NCBI RefSeq assembly: GCF_932526225.1
Contig: NC_064040.1
Span: forward strand, 9,172,856 to 9,236,855
Origin: Nematostella vectensis
Taxonomy: Eukaryota > Cnidaria > Anthozoa > Actiniaria > Edwardsiidae
Reading direction: 5' to 3'
Length of the DNA stretch: 64,000 bases
Of this stretch, positions 46,101-52,300 are shown piece after piece. Position 1 is the stretch's first letter. Each line of letters opens with the position of its first letter. The translations under genes were made by a program, and so were the position numbers. The notes under the pieces were generated by a model. It was not told the origin of the DNA. It made no database searches and saw only the letters and a list, made by a program, of their open reading frames with translations.

Positions 46101-48783
46101 CTAAATGTATCCACACAAGAGAAGTTCTTTAGTGAATGTATCTTATCTCCTGTAGAGGATTTAAAGAGCAAGAAGACATTCCTACGATCAATTAGAGTTG
46201 AGACAACGTATCAATTTGGACTAAATTATTTTACAAAATTGTTGGTCAAAACTCAGAGAATGTCTTCTTTGGAGGTTCTGTATTTCTGGAGGATAAAAAG
46301 TGCTGTGTGGAAATACAAAATGGAGTTTATTGAATTATCATGAGCGAACAAAATCTTCAAGAACATCGACAAAAGTCAGAAGTGAAACTTCGCCTCGCCT
46401 CGGTCTGTATTTTCAAGACCTTGGTCACGGTATTTCAAGATATGGACCTCCCATCTGGTAAATAACATATATTTCTTCTCGATTCTCTTTAGAATGATCT
46501 GAGTTGATAAACATACAGTACCTTGATGTCATCACCTGGGGTTGCACTGAGAGCAAGCACGCGGAAGTTGGTGGTGTAACTCAGAATTTCTCTCACCACC
46601 TGATAAAGCATGGACAAGCACTTTCTTTTAAATATAATTGTTTTATTAAAAATACTGGTTCCTGCATGGCTCAAGTGCCATAAGGGCAAAATACATTAAT
46701 AATAATTTGTTTTTGAAATTATCACAGAAAATAATTTAAAAAATCATTAGCATGAATTATCGGCATTTATATATTTATACAGTATATGCAATTTTATATG
46801 CTTAATAGTATGGTGCAACTAGAAGACACATGCACGCATAATGCTTGCCAATACTAGATTTTCTTTCAAATAATGGAAAAAAAATCCAATGTTACTGTAT
46901 TTCTGTTGTGGTAGTAGAAGTGATTGTCAGGGAGGTGCAGTATTTAGCTGGCAATAGGAGTGGTTACCTAGCAATAAGGGTGGTTACGTGGCAGTATGGG
47001 TGGTCACATAGCAATAAGGGTGGTTACCTGGCAGTAGGGAAGGTCAGATAGCAATAAGAGTGTTTACCAGTCAGTAGGGGTGGTGACATAGCAATAAGGG
47101 TGGTTACCTGGCAGTAGGGGGTGGTCACATAGCAATAAGGGTGGTTACCTGGCAGTAGGGAAGGTCAGATAGCAATAAGAGTGTTTACCAGACAGTAGGG
47201 GTGGTGACATAGCAATAGGAGTGGTTACCTGACAGTGGTGGGGGACACCTAGCAATAAGGGTGGTTACCTGGCAGTAGGGGTGGTCACATAGCAAAAAGG
47301 GGGGTTACCTGGCAGTAGGGGTGGTCATGTAGCAATAAGAGTGGTTACCTGGCAGTAGTGGAGGACACCTAGCAATAAGGGTGGTTACCTGGCAGAAGGG
47401 TTGGTCACATAGCAATAAGGGCGGTTACCTGGCAGTAGGAGTGGTTACCCAGTGCCTTGTGAGCTTCGTCCACTACTAATAACACCACATCAGCCGCGGC
47501 ACATGAACCACGACTCAGGTCGTTTTGCAACACTTGCGGCGTAAGGAAAAAGACTCGTTTAGTCCGCCACAAGTTTTCACGCTTGGTAGGGGCCATATTA
47601 CCTGCAATGGGATACAATTAATTAGTTCAGTGTCAAATCAACAACCAGCTTGATAAAAAAATTTTCTTTAGGCAATATAAAATCATATTAGGTGGTTTAT
47701 TCCTCAAGTAGAAGCATTCTTTGAAATAGGAAGTAGCATAGATACTGTACCTGTCAACCTCTGAAAATCTCAAGGCTTGAGATGTTTTGGAGGGGAGGGG
47801 TGGGGTATATTAATTTGTTTTAGGGGAGGGGTGGGTATACTGCTCTCAATCAACAAATTGCACAAATCAACTTATAGATCATCCTGAGAGGGTGTTTTTT
47901 GAGGGTGTTAGATAAATTGTGCTACGCAAGCAAATTAATGTTTTAATTATTTTAATAGAAAATAGGCGTAATGACGATTTTTTGTAGAATAATTTCTTGG
48001 AAGCGATAAAAATCGTTAAATAGCGGGAGATTTGATACTCAATGTGGGGAGCGGGTCCAAAATCTTGAGACCCAAGGTATGGACAGGTATGGAGTAACTT
48101 TTTCTTCTAATTACAACAAACTCTCACCTAGTGGGGACTCTTGCTAGCAGACAATTATAATTTAATAAAGGCTGCTTTATTACATATTCCTGTTCGACCA
48201 ACCAACCTGTCATTTCAGCTGTATCCGCCTGTGGGATGCCCATTATTTGATAACATGCCTCGATCTGCTGGGCCACCAAAGGTTTAGTAGGGGCCATGAA
48301 TACAACTTTGCCCTGTGGATACCATCTGTAATAGTTGTACATCACTACAGCAGCTATAAAAGTCTTTCCAAGACCAGTGGGAAGGGTGACCATGATGTTC
48401 TGGTACAGAGCTTTCTGTACGATATTAAATTGGTAATCTCGGACAGGGTAGTTTGTTGGATAAATCCAGATGTCTCCGCTTTCCATATCAAAGCCTGGAA
48501 TGATTTCAACGGGAATGCTGTTGGATGTTGTATTCGTGGAGGTTGATGAGTTACTCGGAACATTGTTTGGAAATCTTGTACTCGTTGAAGGACCAGGGTC
48601 GATTGAGTCCATTTCAAGAGCCGCAGCAAGTAAGCCATCATCATCGTCCTCATTAAGATCGATTACTTCTTCAAGGTTGTAAGCACTAGAGCAACCAGGA
48701 CTATTTGGTCGGGTAAAATTTGAGGACGATTTTTTTCCCCAACTTTGAAACAGCGTTCGCTGGTTTCCTTCTGATTTCTTCAT
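20365..48783 (-). CDS. FANCM: FANCM, Fanconi anemia complementation group M DNA translocase, 24 exons, 2655 aa
   Basis: Branch-point translocase of the Fanconi pathway that remodels stalled forks and anchors the FA core and BLM-TOP3A-RMI complexes (known for the family). Exons in transcript order: 48783-48207, 47601-47429, 46599-46522, 44999-44841, 44130-44002, 43635-43462, 43359-43137, 42819-42620, 41827-41621, 40913-40750, 40398-40198, 38786-38559, 38023-35229, 34732-34605, 34227-33947, 32135-31224, 30482-29837, 28938-28873, 28348-28237, 27945-27819, 24422-24343, 23986-23886, 22157-22063, 20476-20365. All are GT-AG, all phases match, total 7968 nt. Domain order: N-terminal helicase lobe, insert, C-terminal helicase lobe, FANCF/MM1-like region, disordered acidic middle, ERCC4-like domain, HhH. 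Human FANCM is 2048 aa; the extra length is in the middle. Exon calls rest on protein similarity and phase, without transcript data. Confidence 0.93.
20529..20765. repeat. 25-bp minisatellite (about 9 copies)
   Basis: Unit ACGCTATGCTGTT followed by CTGACCTCTGTC, nearly perfect, with one copy lacking a C. It lies in the FANCM intron before the last exon. The unit does not match either adjacent splice site. Confidence 0.92.
20768..20804. repeat. Short perfect inverted repeat
   Basis: GAGCTCAGTTACCGAGAGAT is followed by CAGTTACTGAGCTC. The GAGCTCAGT(A)A arms form a short hairpin just right of the 25-bp array. Function unknown. Confidence 0.55.
20880..21980. repeat. 74-bp minisatellite grown within GAT-rich DNA (about 12 near-identical copies)
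   Basis: GAT/AAT-rich sequence from about 20880 leads into an array (21086-21978) with a 74-bp unit containing AACGCTGATGCTGGTAATAT and GATGATGGTATTAAAGGC. Copies are almost identical (one has ATACTAATG), which suggests recent amplification or gene conversion. In FANCM intron 23; not derived from a splice site. Confidence 0.93.
22260..23885 (-). repeat. ~80-bp minisatellite derived from the 5' splice-site region of FANCM exon 23986-23886 (about 20 copies)
   Basis: Read on the minus strand, each unit has GATAGTAGCGCTACTTGGC, AACATGTCAAAT, then GTAACC and a C-rich tract. The exon reads AATAGTAGCGCCACTTAGC, AACATGTCAAAT, ...AAAAG/GTAACC. The unit therefore copies about the last 45 exon bases plus the donor. 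On the plus strand it shows long G runs (up to about 18) and an unbroken repeat ORF, which is antisense and not a gene. Confidence 0.9.
23886..28938 (-). CDS. FANCM: FANCM exons 18-22: ERCC4/XPF-like nuclease domain (degenerate)
   Basis: Five small exons among repeats. 28938-28873: [16 protein letters not shown]. 28348-28237: [18 protein letters not shown], then [18 protein letters not shown]. 27945-27819: [32 protein letters not shown]. 24422-24343: [19 protein letters not shown]. 23986-23886: [19 protein letters not shown]. They align in order with vertebrate FANCM (VEVCPLNGCDYIVSNRM, VIVEKDRE, RILFSSCQEETADLLKEL). The XPF signature GDx(n)ERKxxxD reads CDY...ERRLVSD: the final Asp is kept and Lys is replaced by Arg. 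Nuclease activity is doubtful, as in vertebrates. Confidence 0.9.
24090..24342 (-). repeat. Partial duplications of the end of FANCM exon 24422-24343 with its donor
   Basis: On the minus strand the exon ends CTTTACAGCGACAGTCAAG/GTAAAC. The same junction recurs 48 bp downstream and again near 24094-24115 in a diverged form (CTACAGCAACAGTCAAG/GTAAAC). A short, early-stage version of the junction-copy arrays. Confidence 0.85.
24790..24883. mobile_element. Small inverted-repeat element (MITE-like, 94 bp)
   Basis: Ends TAATAGATGCACAGAAGATG and CATTATCTGTACATCTATTA are inverted; the inner arms TGTCACAGCGC and GCGCTGTGACA extend the match. No coding capacity. Superfamily unknown. Confidence 0.75.
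25162..25302. mobile_element. 141-bp MITE inserted in one unit of the 62-bp array, TA target duplication
   Basis: Terminal inverted repeats of about 25 bp: GAGTGGTTTTTAAAATCCCG left, CGGGATTTTGAAAACCACTC right. TA flanks both ends (25160-25161 and 25303-25304). Neighbouring array units show the empty site GGATTAAGGAGGG with a single TA, so the target duplication is directly visible. TA duplication fits Tc1/mariner-type MITEs (inference). Confidence 0.92.
28540..28850. repeat. CAA/GAC-rich imperfect repeat
   Basis: Three imperfect copies of a roughly 70-bp A-rich unit containing AAGACGACAACAACGAC and AAAAGCGAC, in the FANCM intron between exons 28938-28873 and 28348-28237. Not related to either splice site as far as I can see. 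Confidence 0.75.
29320..29815. mobile_element. ~496-bp non-autonomous TIR element
   Basis: Inverted ends GGGCCGGTTCCAGAAAAGCC and GGCCTTTCAGGAACCGGCCC. A possible 3-bp target duplication CAG lies at 29317-29319 and 29816-29818. No transposase frame. It sits in the FANCM intron about 20 bp from the donor of exon 30482-29837. Confidence 0.8.
29837..30482 (-). CDS. FANCM: FANCM exon 17: low-complexity exon before the ERCC4 domain
   Basis: 646 nt encoding [20 protein letters not shown], then a hydrophobic-acidic motif [11 protein letters not shown] and a Ser/Asn/Pro-rich stretch. The donor is CTGTCG/GTGAGT at 29837/29836. [11 protein letters not shown] resembles an FxxxFD-type RMI-binding motif and could be a second MM2-like site (inference). 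Confidence 0.85.
30914..31204. mobile_element. 291-bp MITE with ~50-bp terminal inverted repeats
   Basis: Ends CTGTCGAATCCGTTGTATCG and CGATACAACGGATTCGACAG, flanked by TA on both sides (30912-30913, 31205-31206). The arms continue inward through CGCGTTTTCAAAACA-type sequence. It lies within the intron between FANCM exons 32135-31224 and 30482-29837, its right end 20 bp from the donor. Confidence 0.88.
31224..34732 (-). CDS. FANCM: FANCM exons 14-16
   Basis: Exon 34732-34605 (Lys/Arg-rich, [16 protein letters not shown]); exon 34227-33947 ([18 protein letters not shown], then [14 protein letters not shown], matching vertebrate FLDDEAELS and AIYMKSVRSP); exon 32135-31224 ([18 protein letters not shown], then a Glu/Gly/Ser repeat region [15 protein letters not shown]). 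The middle exon's donor (AATAG/GTATGGCAGTGG) abuts the 30-bp array of GTAAGGCAGTGG units. Confidence 0.88.
32390..33946 (-). repeat. 30-bp minisatellite of 5' splice-site copies after FANCM exon 34227-33947 (about 51 copies)
   Basis: On the minus strand the unit is GGGGTAAGGCAGTGG followed by TGGATTCAAGGGGAG. The exon donor is AATAG/GTATGGCAGTGG, followed by a transitional copy GGAGTAGGCAGTGTCGGATT. Each unit therefore carries a strong donor-like GGTAAG in register with the true donor. Because 30 is a multiple of 3, several frames on both strands stay open for up to 411 codons; these are repeat artefacts. Confidence 0.92.
35229..38023 (-). CDS. FANCM: FANCM exon 13: large acidic, disordered exon (2795 nt)
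   Basis: About 931 codons of Ser/Asp/Lys-rich low-complexity protein. It contains an MM2-like motif ([15 protein letters not shown], near 36700-36740), resembling the vertebrate FDLGFCSPDSDDE that binds RMI1-RMI2. It has internal duplications: HQDKSLRD blocks (36150-36290) and a triplicated FPESPC...DSPIIRK block (35580-35870). It ends near the conserved [13 protein letters not shown]. The start is the acceptor TTGTAG/G at 38023; the open frame upstream to 38148 is intronic. Confidence 0.9.
38559..40913 (-). CDS. FANCM: FANCM exons 10-12: post-helicase region including MM1-like segment
   Basis: Exons 40913-40750 ([35 protein letters not shown]), 40398-40198 ([15 protein letters not shown]) and 38786-38559 ([33 protein letters not shown]). 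The last matches the vertebrate LSLSEWRLWQ region, part of the MM1 segment that binds FANCF. The array at 39121-39830 lies in the intron after exon 40398-40198. Confidence 0.9.
38823..38917. mobile_element. 95-bp near-palindromic element
   Basis: Arms ATCCTCGGGACC and GGTCCCGAGGAT, continued by GGCGTCGCGGAGATCGG and CCGATCTCCGCGACGC. It would form a long hairpin in the FANCM intron just 5' of exon 38786-38559 in transcript terms. Probably a MITE; no clear target duplication. Confidence 0.75.
39121..39830 (-). repeat. ~68-bp CAA-rich minisatellite with a decayed copy of the FANCM 5' splice site (about 10 copies)
   Basis: On the minus strand exon 40398-40198 ends TCAGGCGCAG/GTGAGTACC, then TCTGGTGTTGTTATTG. 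Units read TCAGGCGC with TATGAGCGCA or GATGAGCGTA, then TCTGGTGTTGTTATTG. The flanks match the junction exactly while the GT is usually mutated. The array lies about 370 bp inside the intron, unlike the other junction arrays, which abut the exon. Confidence 0.82.
41621..42819 (-). CDS. FANCM: FANCM exons 8-9: C-terminal helicase lobe, motifs IV-VI
   Basis: Exon 42819-42620 carries [20 protein letters not shown] and GLSQKEQLE. Exon 41827-41621 carries [20 protein letters not shown] (motif V) and [20 protein letters not shown] (motif VI with both arginines). All residues expected for an active superfamily 2 ATPase are present, so the translocase is predicted active. Confidence 0.95.
43137..44999 (-). 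CDS. FANCM: FANCM exons 4-7: helicase insert domain
   Basis: Exons 44999-44841 ([20 protein letters not shown]), 44130-44002 ([15 protein letters not shown] to [12 protein letters not shown]), 43635-43462 ([20 protein letters not shown]) and 43359-43137 ([20 protein letters not shown]). Together they form the helical insert between the two RecA lobes typical of Hef/FANCM. Four copies of the 60-bp acceptor-plus-exon unit precede exon 44130-44002 in the transcript. Confidence 0.92.
44131..44380 (-). repeat. 60-bp repeat of 3' splice site plus exon start, upstream of FANCM exon 44130-44002 (about 4 extra copies)
   Basis: Each unit (minus strand) has TTTGTTGTCTTTATCAG or CTTTACGAG, then GTTCTGGACACCATTGTTGG and AGGCTTTTCTGTAATCG. 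The exon itself starts GTTCTGGACACC. The unit is 60 nt, so the frame stays open through all copies; use of an upstream acceptor would add 20-residue modules ([20 protein letters not shown]). The exon-proximal copy gives the conserved protein. Confidence 0.9.
45768..46450. mobile_element. Possible degenerate inverted-repeat element in FANCM intron
   Basis: The left part has GAGGTCCAGTATC...CCAGACCG; the right part, reverse complemented, begins GAGGTCCATATC and reaches CAGACCG. The match is imperfect. Two short plus-strand open frames inside (45757-46104 and 46074-46343) resemble nothing I recognise. Tentative. Confidence 0.35.
46522..47601 (-). CDS. FANCM: FANCM exons 2-3: DEAH box and motif III
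   Basis: Exon 47429-47601 encodes [18 protein letters not shown] and the Walker [21 protein letters not shown]. Exon 46522-46599 continues with [20 protein letters not shown] and PGDDIK (motif III SAT). The donor of the first exon (CTACTGCCAG/GTAACC) is the template of the array at 46932-47428. Confidence 0.95.
46932..47428 (-). repeat. ~41-bp minisatellite of 5' splice-site copies after FANCM exon 47601-47429 (about 12 copies)
   Basis: On the minus strand the exon ends CTACTGCCAG/GTAACC, then GCCCTTATTGC. Units read CTACTGCCAG/GTAACC then ACCCTTATTGCTATGTGACC. Both the last ten exon bases and the intron start are copied exactly in many units. Some units have decayed to TGCTAGGTAACC or CTGACTGGTAAAC. 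Confidence 0.93.
48207..48783 (-). CDS. FANCM: FANCM exon 1: N-terminus and helicase Walker A
   Basis: Starts at ATG 48783 with a QRTLFQSWG motif shared with vertebrate FANCM near its N-terminus, then an acidic Ser/Asn-rich linker. The helicase starts at about residue 107 ([19 protein letters not shown]). Walker [10 protein letters not shown] lies at about 133-141 and motif Ia at FMAPTKPLV. The exon ends in phase 1 within AEMTG. Confidence 0.95.
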
Positions 48784-49340
48784 ATTTTGTAAAGATAGTC
48801 ACAAGTGTTAAACCAAACAACATATTTACCAACAGGATAAACTCTCAGTCATCATAATACCATAAGGTTACCTGGAATTCGAATAAAACCCTGTAACTTG
48901 AACCATTTTATTGACGATTTCAACAAGTGATCGTGTTGTTCGCGCTTTACTTCAAAATGGCGCGCCTCAGTCATGTGACCTAATGCAACCAATCAGCGCC
49001 GTGTAAAAAACTGCTGTTCCCATACAATGGTAGGCTCGAAAAGAATCTCACATTCACAACAAACATGGCGACCGGATGCTAAATGATCGTAGCAGATTCG
49101 TCAAGAAATAGGCCGATCGAAAGGACACCCCAGCTTTTAGGTATAAATTACTTCTAGTTCTTCTTTGAATGCATCATGTAGAAGCTTGTTAAGTTTGTGA
49201 AAAAACGTTTGGAAGCGACGTAGGGCGACAGCGTGAACTGGCTTGCTCATTTGCAGCTGTGAAATACTCTAGAGTTCCAGATCAAGAAATGCCGACAAGA
49301 AAAAATCAACCGTGATCGCCGAGTTTAAGAGAAGAAAAAC
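48784..49340. promoter_or_regulatory. Divergent FANCM / UNC79 promoter region
   Basis: 557 bp separate the two head-to-head start codons, so both promoters and 5' UTRs must lie here unless further 5' UTR introns exist. Visible motifs: CCAAT (AACCAATCAG, about 48988-48997), an E-box-like TCATGTGACC (about 48973), and two ATGGCG-type YY1-like sites (CAAAATGGCGCG near 48953; ACATGGCGACC near 49063). No TATA box stands out. Motif assignments are by eye. Confidence 0.6.
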
Positions 49341-52300
49341 ATGTCCAAGCATCGATCTACTCGCTCCGAACAATGTGAGTCAATTGTGCCCATTGGTATT
49401 AGACAGTATCTTAGAGAAATCATCGGAAAACAACAGTACAATAAATAATGAATAAAAATATGAATTTTTTTTTTCTAAAAAACGATTACTTGAATTTTAC
49501 TCTCTTTCATTTTTTCAAGCTTCTTTGCATCTTAGGAAAGCATGAATAGGGATATGTTTTATTCCTGCATTAACAACAACTTTTGTAGACATGTACATGT
49601 AGTAAATTGTTACTCCCCTTTTAAAATAATCATGGAAAAGCTCATACAATATTAATTTTTATGAAAAAAGCTTCTTAGACATAAGCTTCTCAAATGACCT
49701 AATCTTTTCAGGCAGGAACTGGGAAGAGGGGGGAGGTGGAGGGGGCTGGCATGATACAGGACATCAAAAATACTGTGGGTGGGGGGAGGTTTGGCATGAT
49801 ACAGGACATCAAGAAAACTGTGGGGGGGGGGGGGGTGGCATGATACAGGACATCAAGAAAACTGTGGGGGAGGGGGTTGGCAGGATACCGGACATCAAGA
49901 AAACTGTGGGGTGGGGAGGGGGATGGCATGATACAGGACATCAAGAAAACTGTGGGGGGAAGGGGATGGCATGATACAAGCAAGCATCAAGAAAGCTGTG
50001 GGCGGGTAAATTCCTTGAAGTTTTAGATAAAAACAGGGGATGCAGGCATCTCATACTGTAGGTGTTACAGCAATGTTTATGGATTTAATACTCTCCTACT
50101 ACCATAAAACCCCCTTTCCATGCCAAAACCCCTCCTCCACCACTCTACCCACCCAAGCAGAAGACAACCTCCTCACCTTTGCCTCACATGGCCCTTACTG
50201 CACCACACAACAATTAGCATTTGTTTCATGACACAACCCAAGCTGGGTGAAAATCTGCCAGAACCAGTCATTTGAAAGTGTGATTTTATATCAACTGCAG
50301 TTAGTGCAAAAATCCATGGACTTAGGGAAATATACAAAAGATTGGACAGCAAGACTCTGCCATTACCGACTGGGAATGATGTTGCAAACTTTCTCACATG
50401 GTTTCAAGATGTGCTTCAAGGGTAAGGCTTTGATTTGTCTCTTAAGACACTTGATGTCTTATATGACAAGCGGACAACCAAATCAATTCCTTTGAAGTAT
50501 TGAAGAAAATCGAGTGTCAATTTGTAACTTACTTTTCGATACTTCCAAGGGATTGATTTAGTTGTCCGCTTGTCATGTAAGACATCAAGTTGGACTGACC
50601 TCATATACGCAAAATGGAGTGGTTTGCAACTACAGATTATGAGATTTTGTACCAAACCCCCAAATTGTGATTTTATTTGCACATGTGTCACGCCTCGCCA
50701 ATTATTAATATCTAATTTTTATCCAGAATTTGCAAATGAGAAGCATTGGTGATTATGTTTGCCAAAGATCAGATCGATCACACGTTTTGAAGGGGCTACT
50801 AAGTGGGTTCCATTTTGAACAAATTTTTTAAAAGAATTACCCACGAGGGGCCTTAAAAAACTCTCATAACTGACTTTGCAGAAGGGTTTTGAATTGTCAT
50901 GCTAGGTAAATTTAGAATGTTGACTTTGCTTGGGGCTTTAAAAGTGTGAAAACACGTTTTGTATTTTTGGGAGGCCTAGCATTTACCCATTATTTTTAAA
51001 AGTATCAGATTTCAGTGTAGGGTGATTATTATGAAGTGTAACTGATACACGCTTGGTAGGGGGCATATTACTTGCAATGGGATACAATAAATTACTTCAG
51101 TAGCACAGTAGCAGTAGCAGGGGGTGGGGCACTGGGGCACGTGCCCCCCAGAAGGGGCGTGGCCCCATTGTTTTCTTAATATCTCTGTTTTGTGCCTCCC
51201 CCTCCCCCAATAATTTGAGGCCTACTACGGCTATGAGAGTGTAGGCCAAAAGGTATTGTTGTATTCATCAACAGCATTGTCAAGGAGGACAGACCAAAAT
51301 TGAAACCAGACAAGGACTGCTTTGATTCTGAGAATCACCCCTCGATGGCCTACGCAGACCTCTACCACGCCCTGGTCAAACTGGCCAGGGTGGTACCTGT
51401 AGTCGAGCTTGGAGGGGAAGGTATGCAGAAGTTTGTTAAATCATTAGTCAGGGGCACCAGGAAATGGGGGAGGGGGTAGTTGGGGGGGGAAGAGGCTTTA
51501 AGGGTAGGGGTGGTTTCAGGGGGATGGGTGGGTGGTGTCAAATTCTTAAGTGCTATTTATAAGAACATAGGGGATAACCTTGTTTTTTATGCACAGGATT
51601 TAAAACAAATTTGTTGTCAGTTGCATTACCACTTGAAACCCGTTGGTTTAAAAAAAAAATGTCAAGAAACATCTGTTTAGAAAAGTAGCCACTGCCCGTC
51701 CCCTTCCGCTGCCCCTGTTAGTGTGTGTCGTTGGTGTGGTGTAGTGATATCATTTGGCAGTTGAAAGCCGTTTTGAAACTAAAAATGCACTGTGGATAAA
51801 GTCAACACACTAGCCTGCATAGTGGCATTTGTCCCACAAAGAGTAGGGCGTAGGTGAATTCTCCCCTGACAGGAACGAAGAAATCGTTAATCTCGTGGTC
51901 TTTCAATGTTAAATATTATATCTTCCATGTCGAGTTACAGAGAAGCAAACTCCCCGCAAACTGAAACCCTTATCTCATGTGTCAAGAGACACTAGACACC
52001 GACTAGACAGCTATGAGTTATGTTTGATTTTACAAACGGAGCTTCGTCTGGGCTTGGTTGCAGGTGGTTGATAGAGAGACCCTCAATCCTAGTACCAGAC
52101 TTAATGCGACCTAAATTACAGCCCCAGTTTTGCACTACATAAAACACAAACAAACCGCCGCTACGCAGGCTATCAACACACAACTGTTTTCTGCCATACA
52201 TTTGTAACTATTATTCAACGTCAGTACCACCAGTATTGCTAACAATGGAAAAACTATGTACTGTACAAAAAAAAAATGAAAATTGTTTATTTTATTTTTC

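Noticed and set aside
45757-46343. Two plus-strand ORFs in a FANCM intron
   Set aside because: No recognisable homology or splice context. They may belong to a degenerate mobile element but not to a gene I can support.
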